Shown: positions 6,791 through 13,388 of the stretch, piece by piece
Layout of the letters: each line of letters starts with the position of its first letter
Position numbering within the stretch: position 1 is the stretch's first letter
Source of the DNA: Clostridiales bacterium
GTDB taxonomy: Bacteria; Bacillota; Clostridia; Oscillospirales; CAG-272
Direction of reading: 5' to 3'
NCBI GenBank assembly: GCA_018370615.1
Contig: JAGZAC010000006.1
Coordinates: 1 to 18,136, forward strand
DNA length: 18,136 nucleotides
Notes under the pieces: model-generated
Told to the model about the DNA's origin: nothing
Database searches by the model: none
Seen by the model: the letters and a program-made list of their open reading frames with translations, nothing else
Made by a program: the position numbers and the translations under genes

Positions 6791-7224
6791 CAAAACCGTT
6801 TTGTTTTCCTTCTGTTGTAGTCAGATTTTGGATTGACAATTTCGCGCCAATCCAAATCGCCCCGATCCAGGGCAGTGATTAGGACCTCCGCTGTGGCAAT
6901 GTTGGTTGCAACGGGGATATTCTGCGTGTCGCAGGCGCGCAGCAGCTCGTACTCCTCTTCCCTTGGAGTAGCCTCCCACTCGGAACTGCGGAAGAAAAGC
7001 ACCACGTCAATTTCGTTGTAGGATACCCGGGAACAAATCTGCTGTACACCGCCGTGGCTGCCGGGAAGCAGCTTTTCAATTTCCAGTCCCGTAGCCTCTG
7101 CGACATACCTGCCTGTGATGCTGGTGGAGCACAGCTTGTGCTTGGAGAGAATTCCGCAGTAAGCGATGCAAAATTGTGTCATCAGTTCCTTTTTTGCGTC
7201 GTCTGCAATCAAAGCGATTTCCAT
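6790..7224 (-). CDS. Methylglyoxal synthase-like protein with degenerate active site
   Basis: 144 residues with the overall fold signature of methylglyoxal synthase (MgsA), which turns dihydroxyacetone phosphate into methylglyoxal. Conserved blocks include IALIADD (3-9), GGVQQI (58-63), ALE-like LLRACDTQNIPVATNIATAE (94-113) and DLDWREIVNP. By alignment from memory with the E. coli enzyme, catalytic Asp71 is Val60, His19 is Asp8, Asp91 is Ser80 and His98 is Arg88; the phosphate-binding ATGTTG has become STSITG. Asp20 (D9) and Lys23 (K12) remain. The frame is intact and well conserved elsewhere, so this is not simple decay. The ATG at 7224 is the only in-frame start, though the AAAGGAAAGG site is rather far upstream (about 14 bases). 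It lies 40 bases after the minD-like gene and overlaps the ymdB-like gene by one base. It is probably not an active MgsA. Confidence 0.8.
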   Translation of the reverse strand: MEIALIADDAKKELMTQFCIAYCGILSKHKLCSTSITGRYVAEATGLEIEKLLPGSHGGVQQICSRVSYNEIDVVLFFRSSEWEATPREEEYELLRACDTQNIPVATNIATAEVLITALDRGDLDWREIVNPKSDYNRRKTKRF

Positions 7225-7264
7225 AGTGCAAATACCATGCCTTTCCTTTATTTTGTCCGGATTT

Positions 7265-8062
7265 TTATCTGAATAACGTGCGTTTTAACTTGCGGATTTT
7301 TGGAAGTCCGGAGAACAGCGGGACATCCTTTCCCTCCAGCCGCGCGGCGATGTTCTCGAAGGCTGCCTCAGACGGCCCTGCATCTGAATGTCCTTCCTGG
7401 GACAGGAGCAGGTTGTAATCATAGGGTACTACCCCAAGCAGAGAGATTCCCACTCCGTCAATAATTTCCAGCATGCTGTGGCGCATGCTCTTCTTTGCCC
7501 CAGCGCCTTTTACGTCAAATGGATTGATTACCAGGTGCAGACGTTCAATGCCGCGTTCCAGCAATCGTTGGCCGGTACCTTCGGCAGAACGGATGCTGGC
7601 CGGCGTGTGGCCGGCGACGATAACGGCGCCGCTGGCAAGCGTTGCCGCAGCCTCCAGACCGCTGCTGATGCCGGCGCCTGTGTCCAATAGGACATAGGCG
7701 GCATCGGTTTGCTCCGCCGCTTGACGCACGGCGTCCCCCAAAAGACCGATCTCTTTTTGTAACTTTTCGATATCGGCAAGAGCGTTTTTTTGCGTGGACG
7801 GCAGAAGAAACAGATCTAAATTCTCATATGGGCGCAGGAGGGCACTTTCCGGGGTGCAGAGCCCCTGAGCCGCGTCTGCCACAGTGTACAGCACGTGATC
7901 CTCCATCCCACAGAGCAAATCCAGGCAGGGGCTGCTAAAATCAAAATCTGCTAGAAGCACCCGGCGGCCTTCCCTGGCCAGGGCACGGGCAAGACCCAGT
8001 GCCACGGTGGATTTTCCCACCCCTCCCTTGGAGGAGGCAAAAAGCAGCACATTTTCCGTCAT
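7265..8062 (-). CDS. MinD/ParA-like P-loop ATPase
   Basis: 265-residue deviant-Walker ATPase. The Walker A motif is SKGGVGKST (11-19) with signature Lys12 and Lys17. LADFDF and CLDLLCGME match the MinD switch I region, and LLDTGAG the Walker B region (MinD usually has D-x-PAG). The C-terminal RKLKRTLFR is basic and amphipathic, like the membrane-targeting sequence of MinD, so membrane association is likely. The ATG at 8062 has AAAGGGTG about 11 bases upstream; a longer frame from 8098 would start inside the leader. A near-consensus promoter precedes it. No minC or minE is in the window. In other Clostridia, minD and mgsA are found near each other as I recall, which supports a MinD relationship, but its role in septum placement is inference. 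Confidence 0.8.
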   Translation of the reverse strand: MTENVLLFASSKGGVGKSTVALGLARALAREGRRVLLADFDFSSPCLDLLCGMEDHVLYTVADAAQGLCTPESALLRPYENLDLFLLPSTQKNALADIEKLQKEIGLLGDAVRQAAEQTDAAYVLLDTGAGISSGLEAAATLASGAVIVAGHTPASIRSAEGTGQRLLERGIERLHLVINPFDVKGAGAKKSMRHSMLEIIDGVGISLLGVVPYDYNLLLSQEGHSDAGPSEAAFENIAARLEGKDVPLFSGLPKIRKLKRTLFR

Positions 8063-8110
8063 ATCCCAACACCCTTTTTCCGGGGCAAAAAAGCCCACTT
8101 ATAGGATTAT

Positions 8111-8140
8111 ATTATATCACTACTTTGGGGGACAAGTCAA
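8111..8140 (-). promoter_or_regulatory. Sigma-A promoter of the minD-like operon
   Basis: Reading the minus strand: -35 TTGACT (8140-8135), an 18-base spacer, then -10 TATAAT (8116-8111) with a TGA just before it (an extended -10). Transcription would start near 8104, about 40 bases before the ATG at 8062. Confidence 0.85.
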
Positions 8141-8158
8141 CATTATTTTATATATTCT

Positions 8159-8334
8159 AGGCTCCCTTGTGTAAGGGAGCTGTCGACATAGTCGACGGAG
8201 GGATTGTTTTTCTTTTACAACCCCTCCGTCACGGCTGCGCCGTGCCACCTCCCCTTACACAGGGGAGGCTAAGAAGTAAAATAAGGCCCCCTTGTGCAAA
8301 GGGGGATGTCAGCGAAGCTGACAGGGGGATTGTC
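8159..8334. repeat. Palindromic repeat cluster III
   Basis: Three modules occupy the gap between the minD-like promoter and the stop of the S-component gene: direct 8159-8207, reverse 8218-8269 and direct 8285-8333. Variable stems are GTCGAC/GTCGAC with loop ATA (8182-8196), CACGGC/GCCGTG (8230-8244) and GTCAGC/GCTGAC with loop GAA (8308-8322). The last module ends about 5 bases from the stop codon at 8339, so it forms the immediate 3' end of the ECF operon messenger. The first begins about 19 bases upstream of the minD-like -35 box. No gene is supported here. Confidence 0.85.
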
Positions 8335-8338
8335 CTAC

Positions 8339-9031
8339 TTATTCTCCGGTAGATACCGCAAAAAAGCCGTACTGTACCCGCATGCGCTCCAGCTTTTTTC
8401 CAATGGGACCGGCCAGCAGCGCCAGAAATATGATATTCGACACAGCATAGGACACTGTCATGGGCAGCGCAGTGGCAATAAGCGCCAGCCACGTACCCAG
8501 ACTTGCTTCTCCTGCGAGCCACACCATGGACCACAGATCCATCAGCAGAGAGAACAAAATCCCGCACAGCCCTCCGTGAACAAAAAGGAGTATCCGGCTT
8601 TTTTTCAGCAGCCCTCCAAGGATGCCGGACAAAAATCCAATGATTCCCCAGGTGAGCATTTGGAAGGGCGTCCACGGCCCCTGCCCAAATAGGAAATTGG
8701 ATACAAGAGCGGTCATCGCCCCGGTAAAAAATCCCACCTGGGGCCCCAAATACATCCCGCAGATTACGGTCATGGCACTCACCGGCTTAAAATGGGGCAG
8801 CCATACGAAAACAGCCCGGGAACAGACGGAAAGCGCACATAACACTGCCAGGATAGCGGTTTCCCCTGCCCGCATCCGCCGTCCCTCAAAGGCGGAAAAG
8901 GAAAGCACCAGAGCGGCGGCTGCAATCAGCAGACTGGCCCAGGCCCAGCCTTTTGTGGGAAACAGAATCGCTCCGCCCAGGGCGGCGGCAATGATAATAA
9001 TGCAAAACAGCAAAATAGTCCGTTTCTTCAT
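8339..9031 (-). CDS. ECF transporter S component, predicted cobalamin/corrinoid-specific
   Basis: 230-residue membrane protein, the substrate-binding subunit of an energy-coupling factor importer. About six to seven hydrophobic segments are visible. The most family-like region is GMYLGPQVGFFTGAMTALVS followed by NFLFGQGPWTPFQM (about residues 90-124), as in S components of CbrT/CblT-like type. The substrate is inferred from the cobalamin riboswitch that heads the operon. The ATG at 9031 overlaps the EcfA stop as ATGA and has GAGAGGAAA a few bases upstream; longer open frames into the EcfA gene are shadows. It is the last gene of the operon, and repeat cluster III follows its stop. Confidence 0.82.
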   Translation of the reverse strand: MKKRTILLFCIIIIAAALGGAILFPTKGWAWASLLIAAAALVLSFSAFEGRRMRAGETAILAVLCALSVCSRAVFVWLPHFKPVSAMTVICGMYLGPQVGFFTGAMTALVSNFLFGQGPWTPFQMLTWGIIGFLSGILGGLLKKSRILLFVHGGLCGILFSLLMDLWSMVWLAGEASLGTWLALIATALPMTVSYAVSNIIFLALLAGPIGKKLERMRVQYGFFAVSTGE

Positions 9032-10653
9032 TTGTTTCCTCTCCCCTGCAGCAGTGCCGCCACTTGCTCCACTGTGACCGCGGGTCCCGTGATTCCGGCA
9101 GAAATCCGCCGCGCCGCAGTGGTGTAAGCTGTACTGCCTGTAAAAAAGGAAAAAGCGTCCTCCTGCGCGATCACTTTTCCGTCGAAAAACAAACCGCACC
9201 GGTCCGCCGTGTCCGCGGCAAACTCCACATCGTGGGTGACAAACAACACAGCCTTGCCGCTGCGGGCAAGCTCCCGCAGAATCCGGGACAGCTCCCCTCT
9301 TGCCGGCGCATCCAGCCCTCTTGCCGGCTCGTCCAGCAAAAGAATGGGCGCGTCGGTGAGCAGCAGCCGGCACAGGGCGCACTTCTGCCGCTCTCCCCCG
9401 CTGAGGTCTCGGGGATTTTTCTTCAGAAGATGCGCGGCGCCCAGCATCGCCGCTGTTTGCTGTACCGCCTGTGGCCCGCGCCCCATGTGCGCGGCTGCCA
9501 GCTCCAAATCCTCCCGTACCGTATCCCGGAGAAACAAATCCCCGCTGTTTGCCGGCAGCATGGCCACCGGATTTTTTTCACGGGGGAGTTTTACTGCCCC
9601 GCTGTAGGGGCGGAGCAGCCCCGCCATCAGGGACAGGGCGGTGGTTTTGCCGCTGCCGCAGGCGCCGAGGAGGGCTAGCACTTCTCCGGAATATAGAGAA
9701 AGCTCCAGTCCCCGCAGTACGTCCGAGTCTTTTTTATGATAGCGGAACCATGCGTCCCGTACCCGGAGGACCGGTTCCGTGGAATCCTTTGACGTGGAAT
9801 TTGGTGTCTGCCCTTCCAAAGCTCCGCCGGCCGTGATACGGGACAGATACTGTCTGCCCTCCCCAACGGAAAGGGGACAGGGTCCCTCGCCGCCCGTTTT
9901 CAGGAAAATCCTGGAGGCGGCGGGCAGGGCGGCCTCCAGCCCCGCCGCGGCGATGGCGGCAGGAGCCGCTTTTGCCGGGCCGGAAAAGATGACCTTTCCC
10001 TTGTCCAGCACCACCGCACCGCTGCAGATGGGAAGCGCGCTTTCCAGGCGGTGGTCGGTCATAATAATGGTAATTCCCTCTTCTCGATGGAGTCGCTCCA
10101 GTACGGCGAGGAAGTCCGCTGCGGCGATGGGATCCAGCATGGAGCAGGGCTCGTCCAGCAAAAGGACTCTGGCGCCCATGGCAAGCACTGCGGCAAGGGC
10201 CACCAGCTGCTTCTGCCCGCTGGAAAGCCGGTCGGTGCGGGCGTAGAATATATTGGTAAGCCCCAGCCGGCTGGCCGTTTCCGCAACGGTGCGGCGAATC
10301 GTATCGGAAGGGGTCCCTAAATTTTCCAGTCCATAGGCCAGCTCCCGACAGACGGAATCGCACACCAGCTGGGCGTCCGGATCCTGCATAATGTAGCCAA
10401 TCTTGGATGCGGACACGCGGCCGTCCAGGGCGGCGATGTCCGTATCGCCATACAGCCGCCTGCCCTGCAGGGTACCGTGGGGTGTCATCTCCCGCTTCAG
10501 CATGCGCAGCAGGGTGGTTTTTCCCGAACCCGTTTTGCCGCACAGCAGAAGAAAGGCCCCCTCTTCCACCGCAAGGGACACGTCCTCCAATACGGGAGCC
10601 GTGCCCTGCGGATAGGTAAAGGAGAGATTTTCAATGGTAAAGCATGGATGCAT
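9028..10653 (-). CDS. Fused ECF transporter ATPase (two EcfA domains in one chain)
   Basis: 541-residue protein with two ABC ATPase domains that power the ECF importer. Domain 1: Walker A GKTGSGKTT (39-47), Q-loop Gln90 (IGYIMQDPDAQ), signature LSSGQKQ (143-149), Walker B VLLLDEP (163-169), switch His201. Domain 2: Walker A GACGSGKTT (330-338), signature LSGGERQ (417-423), Walker B ILLLDEP (437-443), switch His474. In domain 2 the usual Q-loop Gln is Ala368 (MLPANSGDLF; codon GCA). The linker of about residues 225-295 is rich in Ala, Gly and Ser. The start at 10653 has AAAGGAGG 8 bases upstream. It lies between the EcfT gene (18-base gap) and the S-component gene (ATGA overlap), as in dedicated vitamin ECF systems such as cbrTUV. 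Confidence 0.93.
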   Translation of the reverse strand: MHPCFTIENLSFTYPQGTAPVLEDVSLAVEEGAFLLLCGKTGSGKTTLLRMLKREMTPHGTLQGRRLYGDTDIAALDGRVSASKIGYIMQDPDAQLVCDSVCRELAYGLENLGTPSDTIRRTVAETASRLGLTNIFYARTDRLSSGQKQLVALAAVLAMGARVLLLDEPCSMLDPIAAADFLAVLERLHREEGITIIMTDHRLESALPICSGAVVLDKGKVIFSGPAKAAPAAIAAAGLEAALPAASRIFLKTGGEGPCPLSVGEGRQYLSRITAGGALEGQTPNSTSKDSTEPVLRVRDAWFRYHKKDSDVLRGLELSLYSGEVLALLGACGSGKTTALSLMAGLLRPYSGAVKLPREKNPVAMLPANSGDLFLRDTVREDLELAAAHMGRGPQAVQQTAAMLGAAHLLKKNPRDLSGGERQKCALCRLLLTDAPILLLDEPARGLDAPARGELSRILRELARSGKAVLFVTHDVEFAADTADRCGLFFDGKVIAQEDAFSFFTGSTAYTTAARRISAGITGPAVTVEQVAALLQGRGNK

Positions 10654-10671
10654 GGAAATACCTCCTTTCGT

Positions 10672-11556
10672 TTACTCGCCACCGGGGGTGGGGAAGGCCC
10701 GGGAAATGGCCCGGGCGTAGGATATATGCGCCTGTATTTCCCACAAAGAGGGAAGCAGCATGAAAAGACCGTATGTACAATAAAACGGCAGAGAATACTG
10801 TGCGTCCCAAATCCCGGACAGGGCGGGATAAAATCGGTAGGCCCCGGCACCGGCTGCCGTCAGTGCCAGAGTTCCCGCCAGAAACAGAAAAATCACGGCA
10901 GTAATTCCCTTGTCCCGCCGGGTAAATACGTAGGGCGCCCAAAAGCTGCGGCCGGGCAGATTGCCTCCCCGGCACTCCATGGAGGCCCCGGCGGTGACGC
11001 TGTCCTCCAGGGCACAGGTGACCAGCGCGCTGAAATACAGGGCGCCGGAGCGAAGCTTTCCCACTCCTGTACCGCCGCAGCCCCTCTGTGCCGCCCGGAT
11101 TTCCCGGAACCGGCGGGTGAGCATAGGAATGAATCGCAGCGTCATGGAAAGAATCAGCGCCGTTTTCGGCGCTCGCCTCCCGAAAAGATACAAAAGCCGG
11201 TCCCCGTCCAGGCAGTAAAACAGCGCCCGACACCACAGGAGTACGGCCACAAAAAGAACGCCGTTTGTAGCGCCGGCTATAAGGGATTCCAGCGTGATGG
11301 GGATTTCCAAGAGAAAAAAGAGCACTGTCCGTCCCCGGGGGACGAAAATAGGGTTTGTCAGAGAGACTGCCAGGAAAAGAACGATGAGATATGGAATTTC
11401 CCTCAGGGGGATAGGTTGATATAGGCTGAGAAAGCACACCGCACCAAAAAGGGCCAGCAGGGCGGTGACGGGGTGCATATACAACACGGAAAAAAGAACG
11501 GCCGCCATAAAAAACAGCAGCAGCGGCAGCGGATGGCATGTGTCTGTTTTTTTCAT
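10672..11556 (-). CDS. ECF transporter transmembrane T component (EcfT/CbiQ family)
   Basis: 294-residue membrane scaffold that couples the ATPases to the S component. Several membrane segments are visible, notably 11-48, 53-72, 94-113 and 215-240. The two Arg-Gly coupling motifs on the cytoplasmic helices appear as QRG (157-159) and, in the typical context of ALEDSVTAGASMECRGG, as CRG (195-197). RFIPMLTRRFREIRAAQ (141-157) is also characteristic. The ATG at 11556 has AAGGAG 5 bases upstream and lies 17 bases after the stop of the lipoprotein gene, so it is part of the riboswitch-controlled operon. A housekeeping EcfT cannot be ruled out, but the dedicated neighbours argue against it. Confidence 0.9.
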   Translation of the reverse strand: MKKTDTCHPLPLLLFFMAAVLFSVLYMHPVTALLALFGAVCFLSLYQPIPLREIPYLIVLFLAVSLTNPIFVPRGRTVLFFLLEIPITLESLIAGATNGVLFVAVLLWCRALFYCLDGDRLLYLFGRRAPKTALILSMTLRFIPMLTRRFREIRAAQRGCGGTGVGKLRSGALYFSALVTCALEDSVTAGASMECRGGNLPGRSFWAPYVFTRRDKGITAVIFLFLAGTLALTAAGAGAYRFYPALSGIWDAQYSLPFYCTYGLFMLLPSLWEIQAHISYARAISRAFPTPGGE

Positions 11557-11573
11557 GGCGGCTCCTTCAAAAA

Positions 11574-12077
11574 TTAGTTGAAATACGTATTATAATCGGC
11601 GGTATAGAACCACACCAGCGCGTCCCCGTCCTGGAGAACATAATCCGGAGCGCCAACAGAAGCCAGCTCTCCGTTTACCTGGAACATCCAGCCGGAGGTC
11701 TCGCCTGCGTCTCCGGTGGACAGTCCGCCGATACCGGTGACGTATCCGTCAGAGTCCACGATGACAATGTCGTTTTCCTCTGCCACGTCTGTCAGTGCGG
11801 TAAAGGCGTCCACTTCTCCATCGAAGGAGTAATTCGTTTCTGCAAGGATAACGGCATCTGCCCACACATCCTCCGTGACGGTGTCGTCACAGCGGATTTC
11901 TACCGTAACCGTGTTCTGCTGTGCATCGGTCGTCTCCGACGCCTGTGTGGTGACCGGCGCTTCTGTGGTTTCCGATTCCTGCCTGCCATCGTCTGCGTTC
12001 TGGCAGGAAGCCAGAGAAAACAGCATAACGGCTGCCAGCAGCAGGGACAGAAGTTTTAAAATTCCCTTATTTTGCAT
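11574..12077 (-). CDS. DUF4430 lipoprotein, candidate surface cobalamin-binding protein
   Basis: 167 residues. A lipoprotein signal peptide ends in LASC with Cys25 as the predicted lipidated residue. A Thr/Ser/Glu-rich linker (30-55) leads to a DUF4430-type domain (about 57-167), recognised from GWMFQVNGE (129-137) and DYVLQDGDALVWFY (145-158). This domain family is related to the C-terminal domain of animal transcobalamin and intrinsic factor. It is the first gene after the cobalamin riboswitch and is followed by EcfT, EcfA and an S component, so a role in capturing cobalamin at the cell surface and passing it to the ECF transporter is a reasonable inference. The start at 12077 has AAAGGTG about 11 bases upstream; the open frame extends to 12488 but would run through the riboswitch and promoter. 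Confidence 0.85.
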   Translation of the reverse strand: MQNKGILKLLSLLLAAVMLFSLASCQNADDGRQESETTEAPVTTQASETTDAQQNTVTVEIRCDDTVTEDVWADAVILAETNYSFDGEVDAFTALTDVAEENDIVIVDSDGYVTGIGGLSTGDAGETSGWMFQVNGELASVGAPDYVLQDGDALVWFYTADYNTYFN

Positions 12078-12146
12078 CGTCTGATTGCACCTTTCTTTGG
12101 TTTTGACGGCGTCCGCCGCCTGTTTTGAAGGAAGGAAAAAAGAAAC

Positions 12147-12173
12147 AAAAAAACTCCCTCGCATGGAAAGGAG
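12147..12173 (-). terminator. Second U-tract hairpin in the cobalamin leader
   Basis: On the minus strand a stem of about 6 bp (CTCCTT with GAGGGAG, one G-T wobble) is followed by seven T. It lies between the first leader terminator and the lipoprotein start. The stem is weak, so this is a tentative call. Confidence 0.4.
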
Positions 12174-12195
12174 CATACTGTCAAAATTCCGCCGT

Positions 12196-12216
12196 AAAAA
12201 AGCCGCTGCCAGCGGC
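12196..12216 (-). terminator. Riboswitch expression-platform terminator
   Basis: On the minus strand GCCGCT (12216-12211) and AGCGGC (12207-12202) form a GC-rich stem with loop GGC, followed directly by TTTTTT (12201-12196). It lies about 47 bases after the aptamer and about 120 bases before the lipoprotein start. It overlaps an alternative long pairing, TTCCGCC with GGCGGAA, that could compete with it. The likely mode is premature termination when cobalamin is bound. Confidence 0.75.
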
Positions 12217-12262
12217 GGAAGGTCAACAAAATACGCTTGCCACTTTCCCACTTGCCCAAAAG

Positions 12263-12368
12263 TGTGATTGCACGCACAGTTGCGGCAGGCATTCTGACTG
12301 AAGAGGGCTTTCTCTAACACAGCAATGGCGGTTGCGACGGATTTGCACCGTACTTTCCCTGTCCGCAA
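12263..12368 (-). promoter_or_regulatory. Cobalamin riboswitch (compact aptamer)
   Basis: On the minus strand the B12 box reads AGTCAGAATGCCTGCC (12299-12284), matching the AGYCAGRARACCTGCC-type consensus. Upstream are the conserved GGGAAA and GGTGCAAATCCGT (about 12359 to 12337). P1 can be drawn as TTGCGG (12368-12363) with CCGCAA (12285-12280). A hairpin follows the box (TGTG 12278-12275 with CACA 12266-12263) whose loop holds GCAAT (12271-12267), complementary to ATTGC (12326-12322) in the core, as expected for the L5-L13 kissing loop. The aptamer core of about 90 bases is short compared with AdoCbl class I switches, suggesting a compact class II type. It controls the lipoprotein-EcfT-EcfA-S operon. 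Confidence 0.93.
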
Positions 12369-12392
12369 AAGGTTGAGCGATTCTTTTTTGTT

Positions 12393-12421
12393 AGTATACC
12401 GTACCTGTCGCTTTCTGTCAA
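12393..12421 (-). promoter_or_regulatory. Consensus sigma-A promoter of the cobalamin operon
   Basis: On the minus strand a perfect -35 TTGACA (12421-12416) and a near-perfect -10 TATACT (12398-12393) are separated by exactly 17 bases. Transcription should start near 12386, about 18 bases before the P1 helix of the riboswitch. The -35 box overlaps the last codon and stop of the glycosylase gene. Confidence 0.92.
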
Positions 12422-13308
12422 GAGGAGAGGGCGGCGTACCGCTCGTAGTAAAACAGATACTGCTGGGCAAGCCCTGCCCAGTTTCCAAACACGGCGGGGT
12501 CCAGCTTGCCTGCGAAATGGCGGTCGATGACCTTCTGCATCCATACGTCTATGGGAAAGGCTTCCGTTCTGCCGAATCCAAAAAGCAAAACGCAGGCGGA
12601 CACCTTGGGTCCCACGCCCCGCAGGCTGCAGAGCATCTGCCGGGCTTCTTCGTAAGTTTCTGCCGCCTGTACCTGGGAGGGGGAAAACGCTCCCCCGGCG
12701 ATTTTGCTGGCGGCCTCCCATATGTAGTCGGCGCGAAAGCCTGCCCCCAGGGCAAAAATAGCGTCCCGCCCCGCATCTGCCAGCGCCTGCGGCGTGGGAA
12801 AGGCCCGGCCGCCGGGGACCTTTTCCCCGTATTCCCGGCACAGCGCCTCGATGATTTTGCGGATACGGGGGATATTGTTGTTTTGCGAAATGATAAAGGA
12901 ACACAGGGTCTCCCAGGGCTCCTGGTGCAGAATCCGGATGCCCCGGGCCGCATTCAGTGCCGCGTGCATGTGAGCCTGTCCGGCGCCGGACAGGGCATGG
13001 AGAATTTTTTCGTTTGCCTCTGTATAGTCCTCGTCCAGAGAGAGGTAGTGCCGCCAGATATTTTGAAAGTCCTCAGCGCTGGCGTAGACATACAGATAGG
13101 TACCGTCGTCTGCAAAGGCGACGGCTCTGCCCTGTGCGATGCCGAAGACGGCGGCGCCACAGCCGGAGGGCGGCGGAGGAAATTCGCCCTGCAGGGGGCT
13201 GAATCGGAAGCACTGGCCGCAGAAGGCAGTGCGGGCAGTGGAAAAGTCTCCGGAAAAAGCGATTTTCAGCCAGCCGTTTTCGCTGGATAGGATGGTGGGA
13301 GTCTGCAT
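12418..13308 (-). CDS. ogg: 8-oxoguanine DNA glycosylase (OGG1 type, HhH-GPD)
   Basis: Base-excision repair enzyme that removes 8-oxoguanine and nicks the strand. The 296 residues comprise an OGG N-terminal domain (FCGQCFRF, 29-36) and a helix-hairpin-helix-GPD domain. The hairpin LRGVGPKVSACV (229-240) contains predicted nucleophile Lys235, and FPIDVWMQ (251-258) contains catalytic Asp254; their 19-residue spacing equals that of Lys249 and Asp268 in human OGG1. IISQNNNIPRI (139-149) is another family block. The ATG at 13308 has GGAAAGGA 5 bases upstream. It is transcribed divergently from the DUF6062 gene. Its final bases overlap the -35 box of the downstream cobalamin operon. Confidence 0.92.
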   Translation of the reverse strand: MQTPTILSSENGWLKIAFSGDFSTARTAFCGQCFRFSPLQGEFPPPPSGCGAAVFGIAQGRAVAFADDGTYLYVYASAEDFQNIWRHYLSLDEDYTEANEKILHALSGAGQAHMHAALNAARGIRILHQEPWETLCSFIISQNNNIPRIRKIIEALCREYGEKVPGGRAFPTPQALADAGRDAIFALGAGFRADYIWEAASKIAGGAFSPSQVQAAETYEEARQMLCSLRGVGPKVSACVLLFGFGRTEAFPIDVWMQKVIDRHFAGKLDPAVFGNWAGLAQQYLFYYERYAALSS

Positions 13309-13330
13309 ATGCGTCCTTTCCGTGTTTTCA

Positions 13331-13359
13331 TTGACAAAAGAAGAGATTTATGCTACAGT
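13331..13359 (+). promoter_or_regulatory. Sigma-A promoter of the DUF6062 gene
   Basis: Perfect -35 TTGACA (13331-13336), a 17-base spacer, and -10 TACAGT (13354-13359) preceded by TGC (extended -10). Transcription would start near 13366, just ahead of the ribosome binding site, which supports the start codon at 13389 rather than an earlier one. Confidence 0.8.
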
Positions 13360-13388
13360 TTCATCAGTATATAAGGGAGAGTGCAGAG

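Noticed and set aside
6790..7224. Calling this gene a normal mgsA, or alternatively a pseudogene
   Set aside because: Several catalytic residues are replaced, so normal activity is doubtful; yet the frame is intact, the remaining fold blocks are conserved and the stop is coupled to the next start, so pseudogene is not supported either.
9734..10543. 269-residue minus-strand frame within the EcfA gene, and the 302-residue frame 10631-11539 within EcfT
   Set aside because: Both are alternative frames of genes with complete family motifs in the main frame; high GC content keeps such frames open.
12325..13290. 321-residue plus-strand open frame opposite ogg
   Set aside because: It runs antisense through the riboswitch promoter and the glycosylase, whose catalytic Lys and Asp are clearly encoded on the minus strand.
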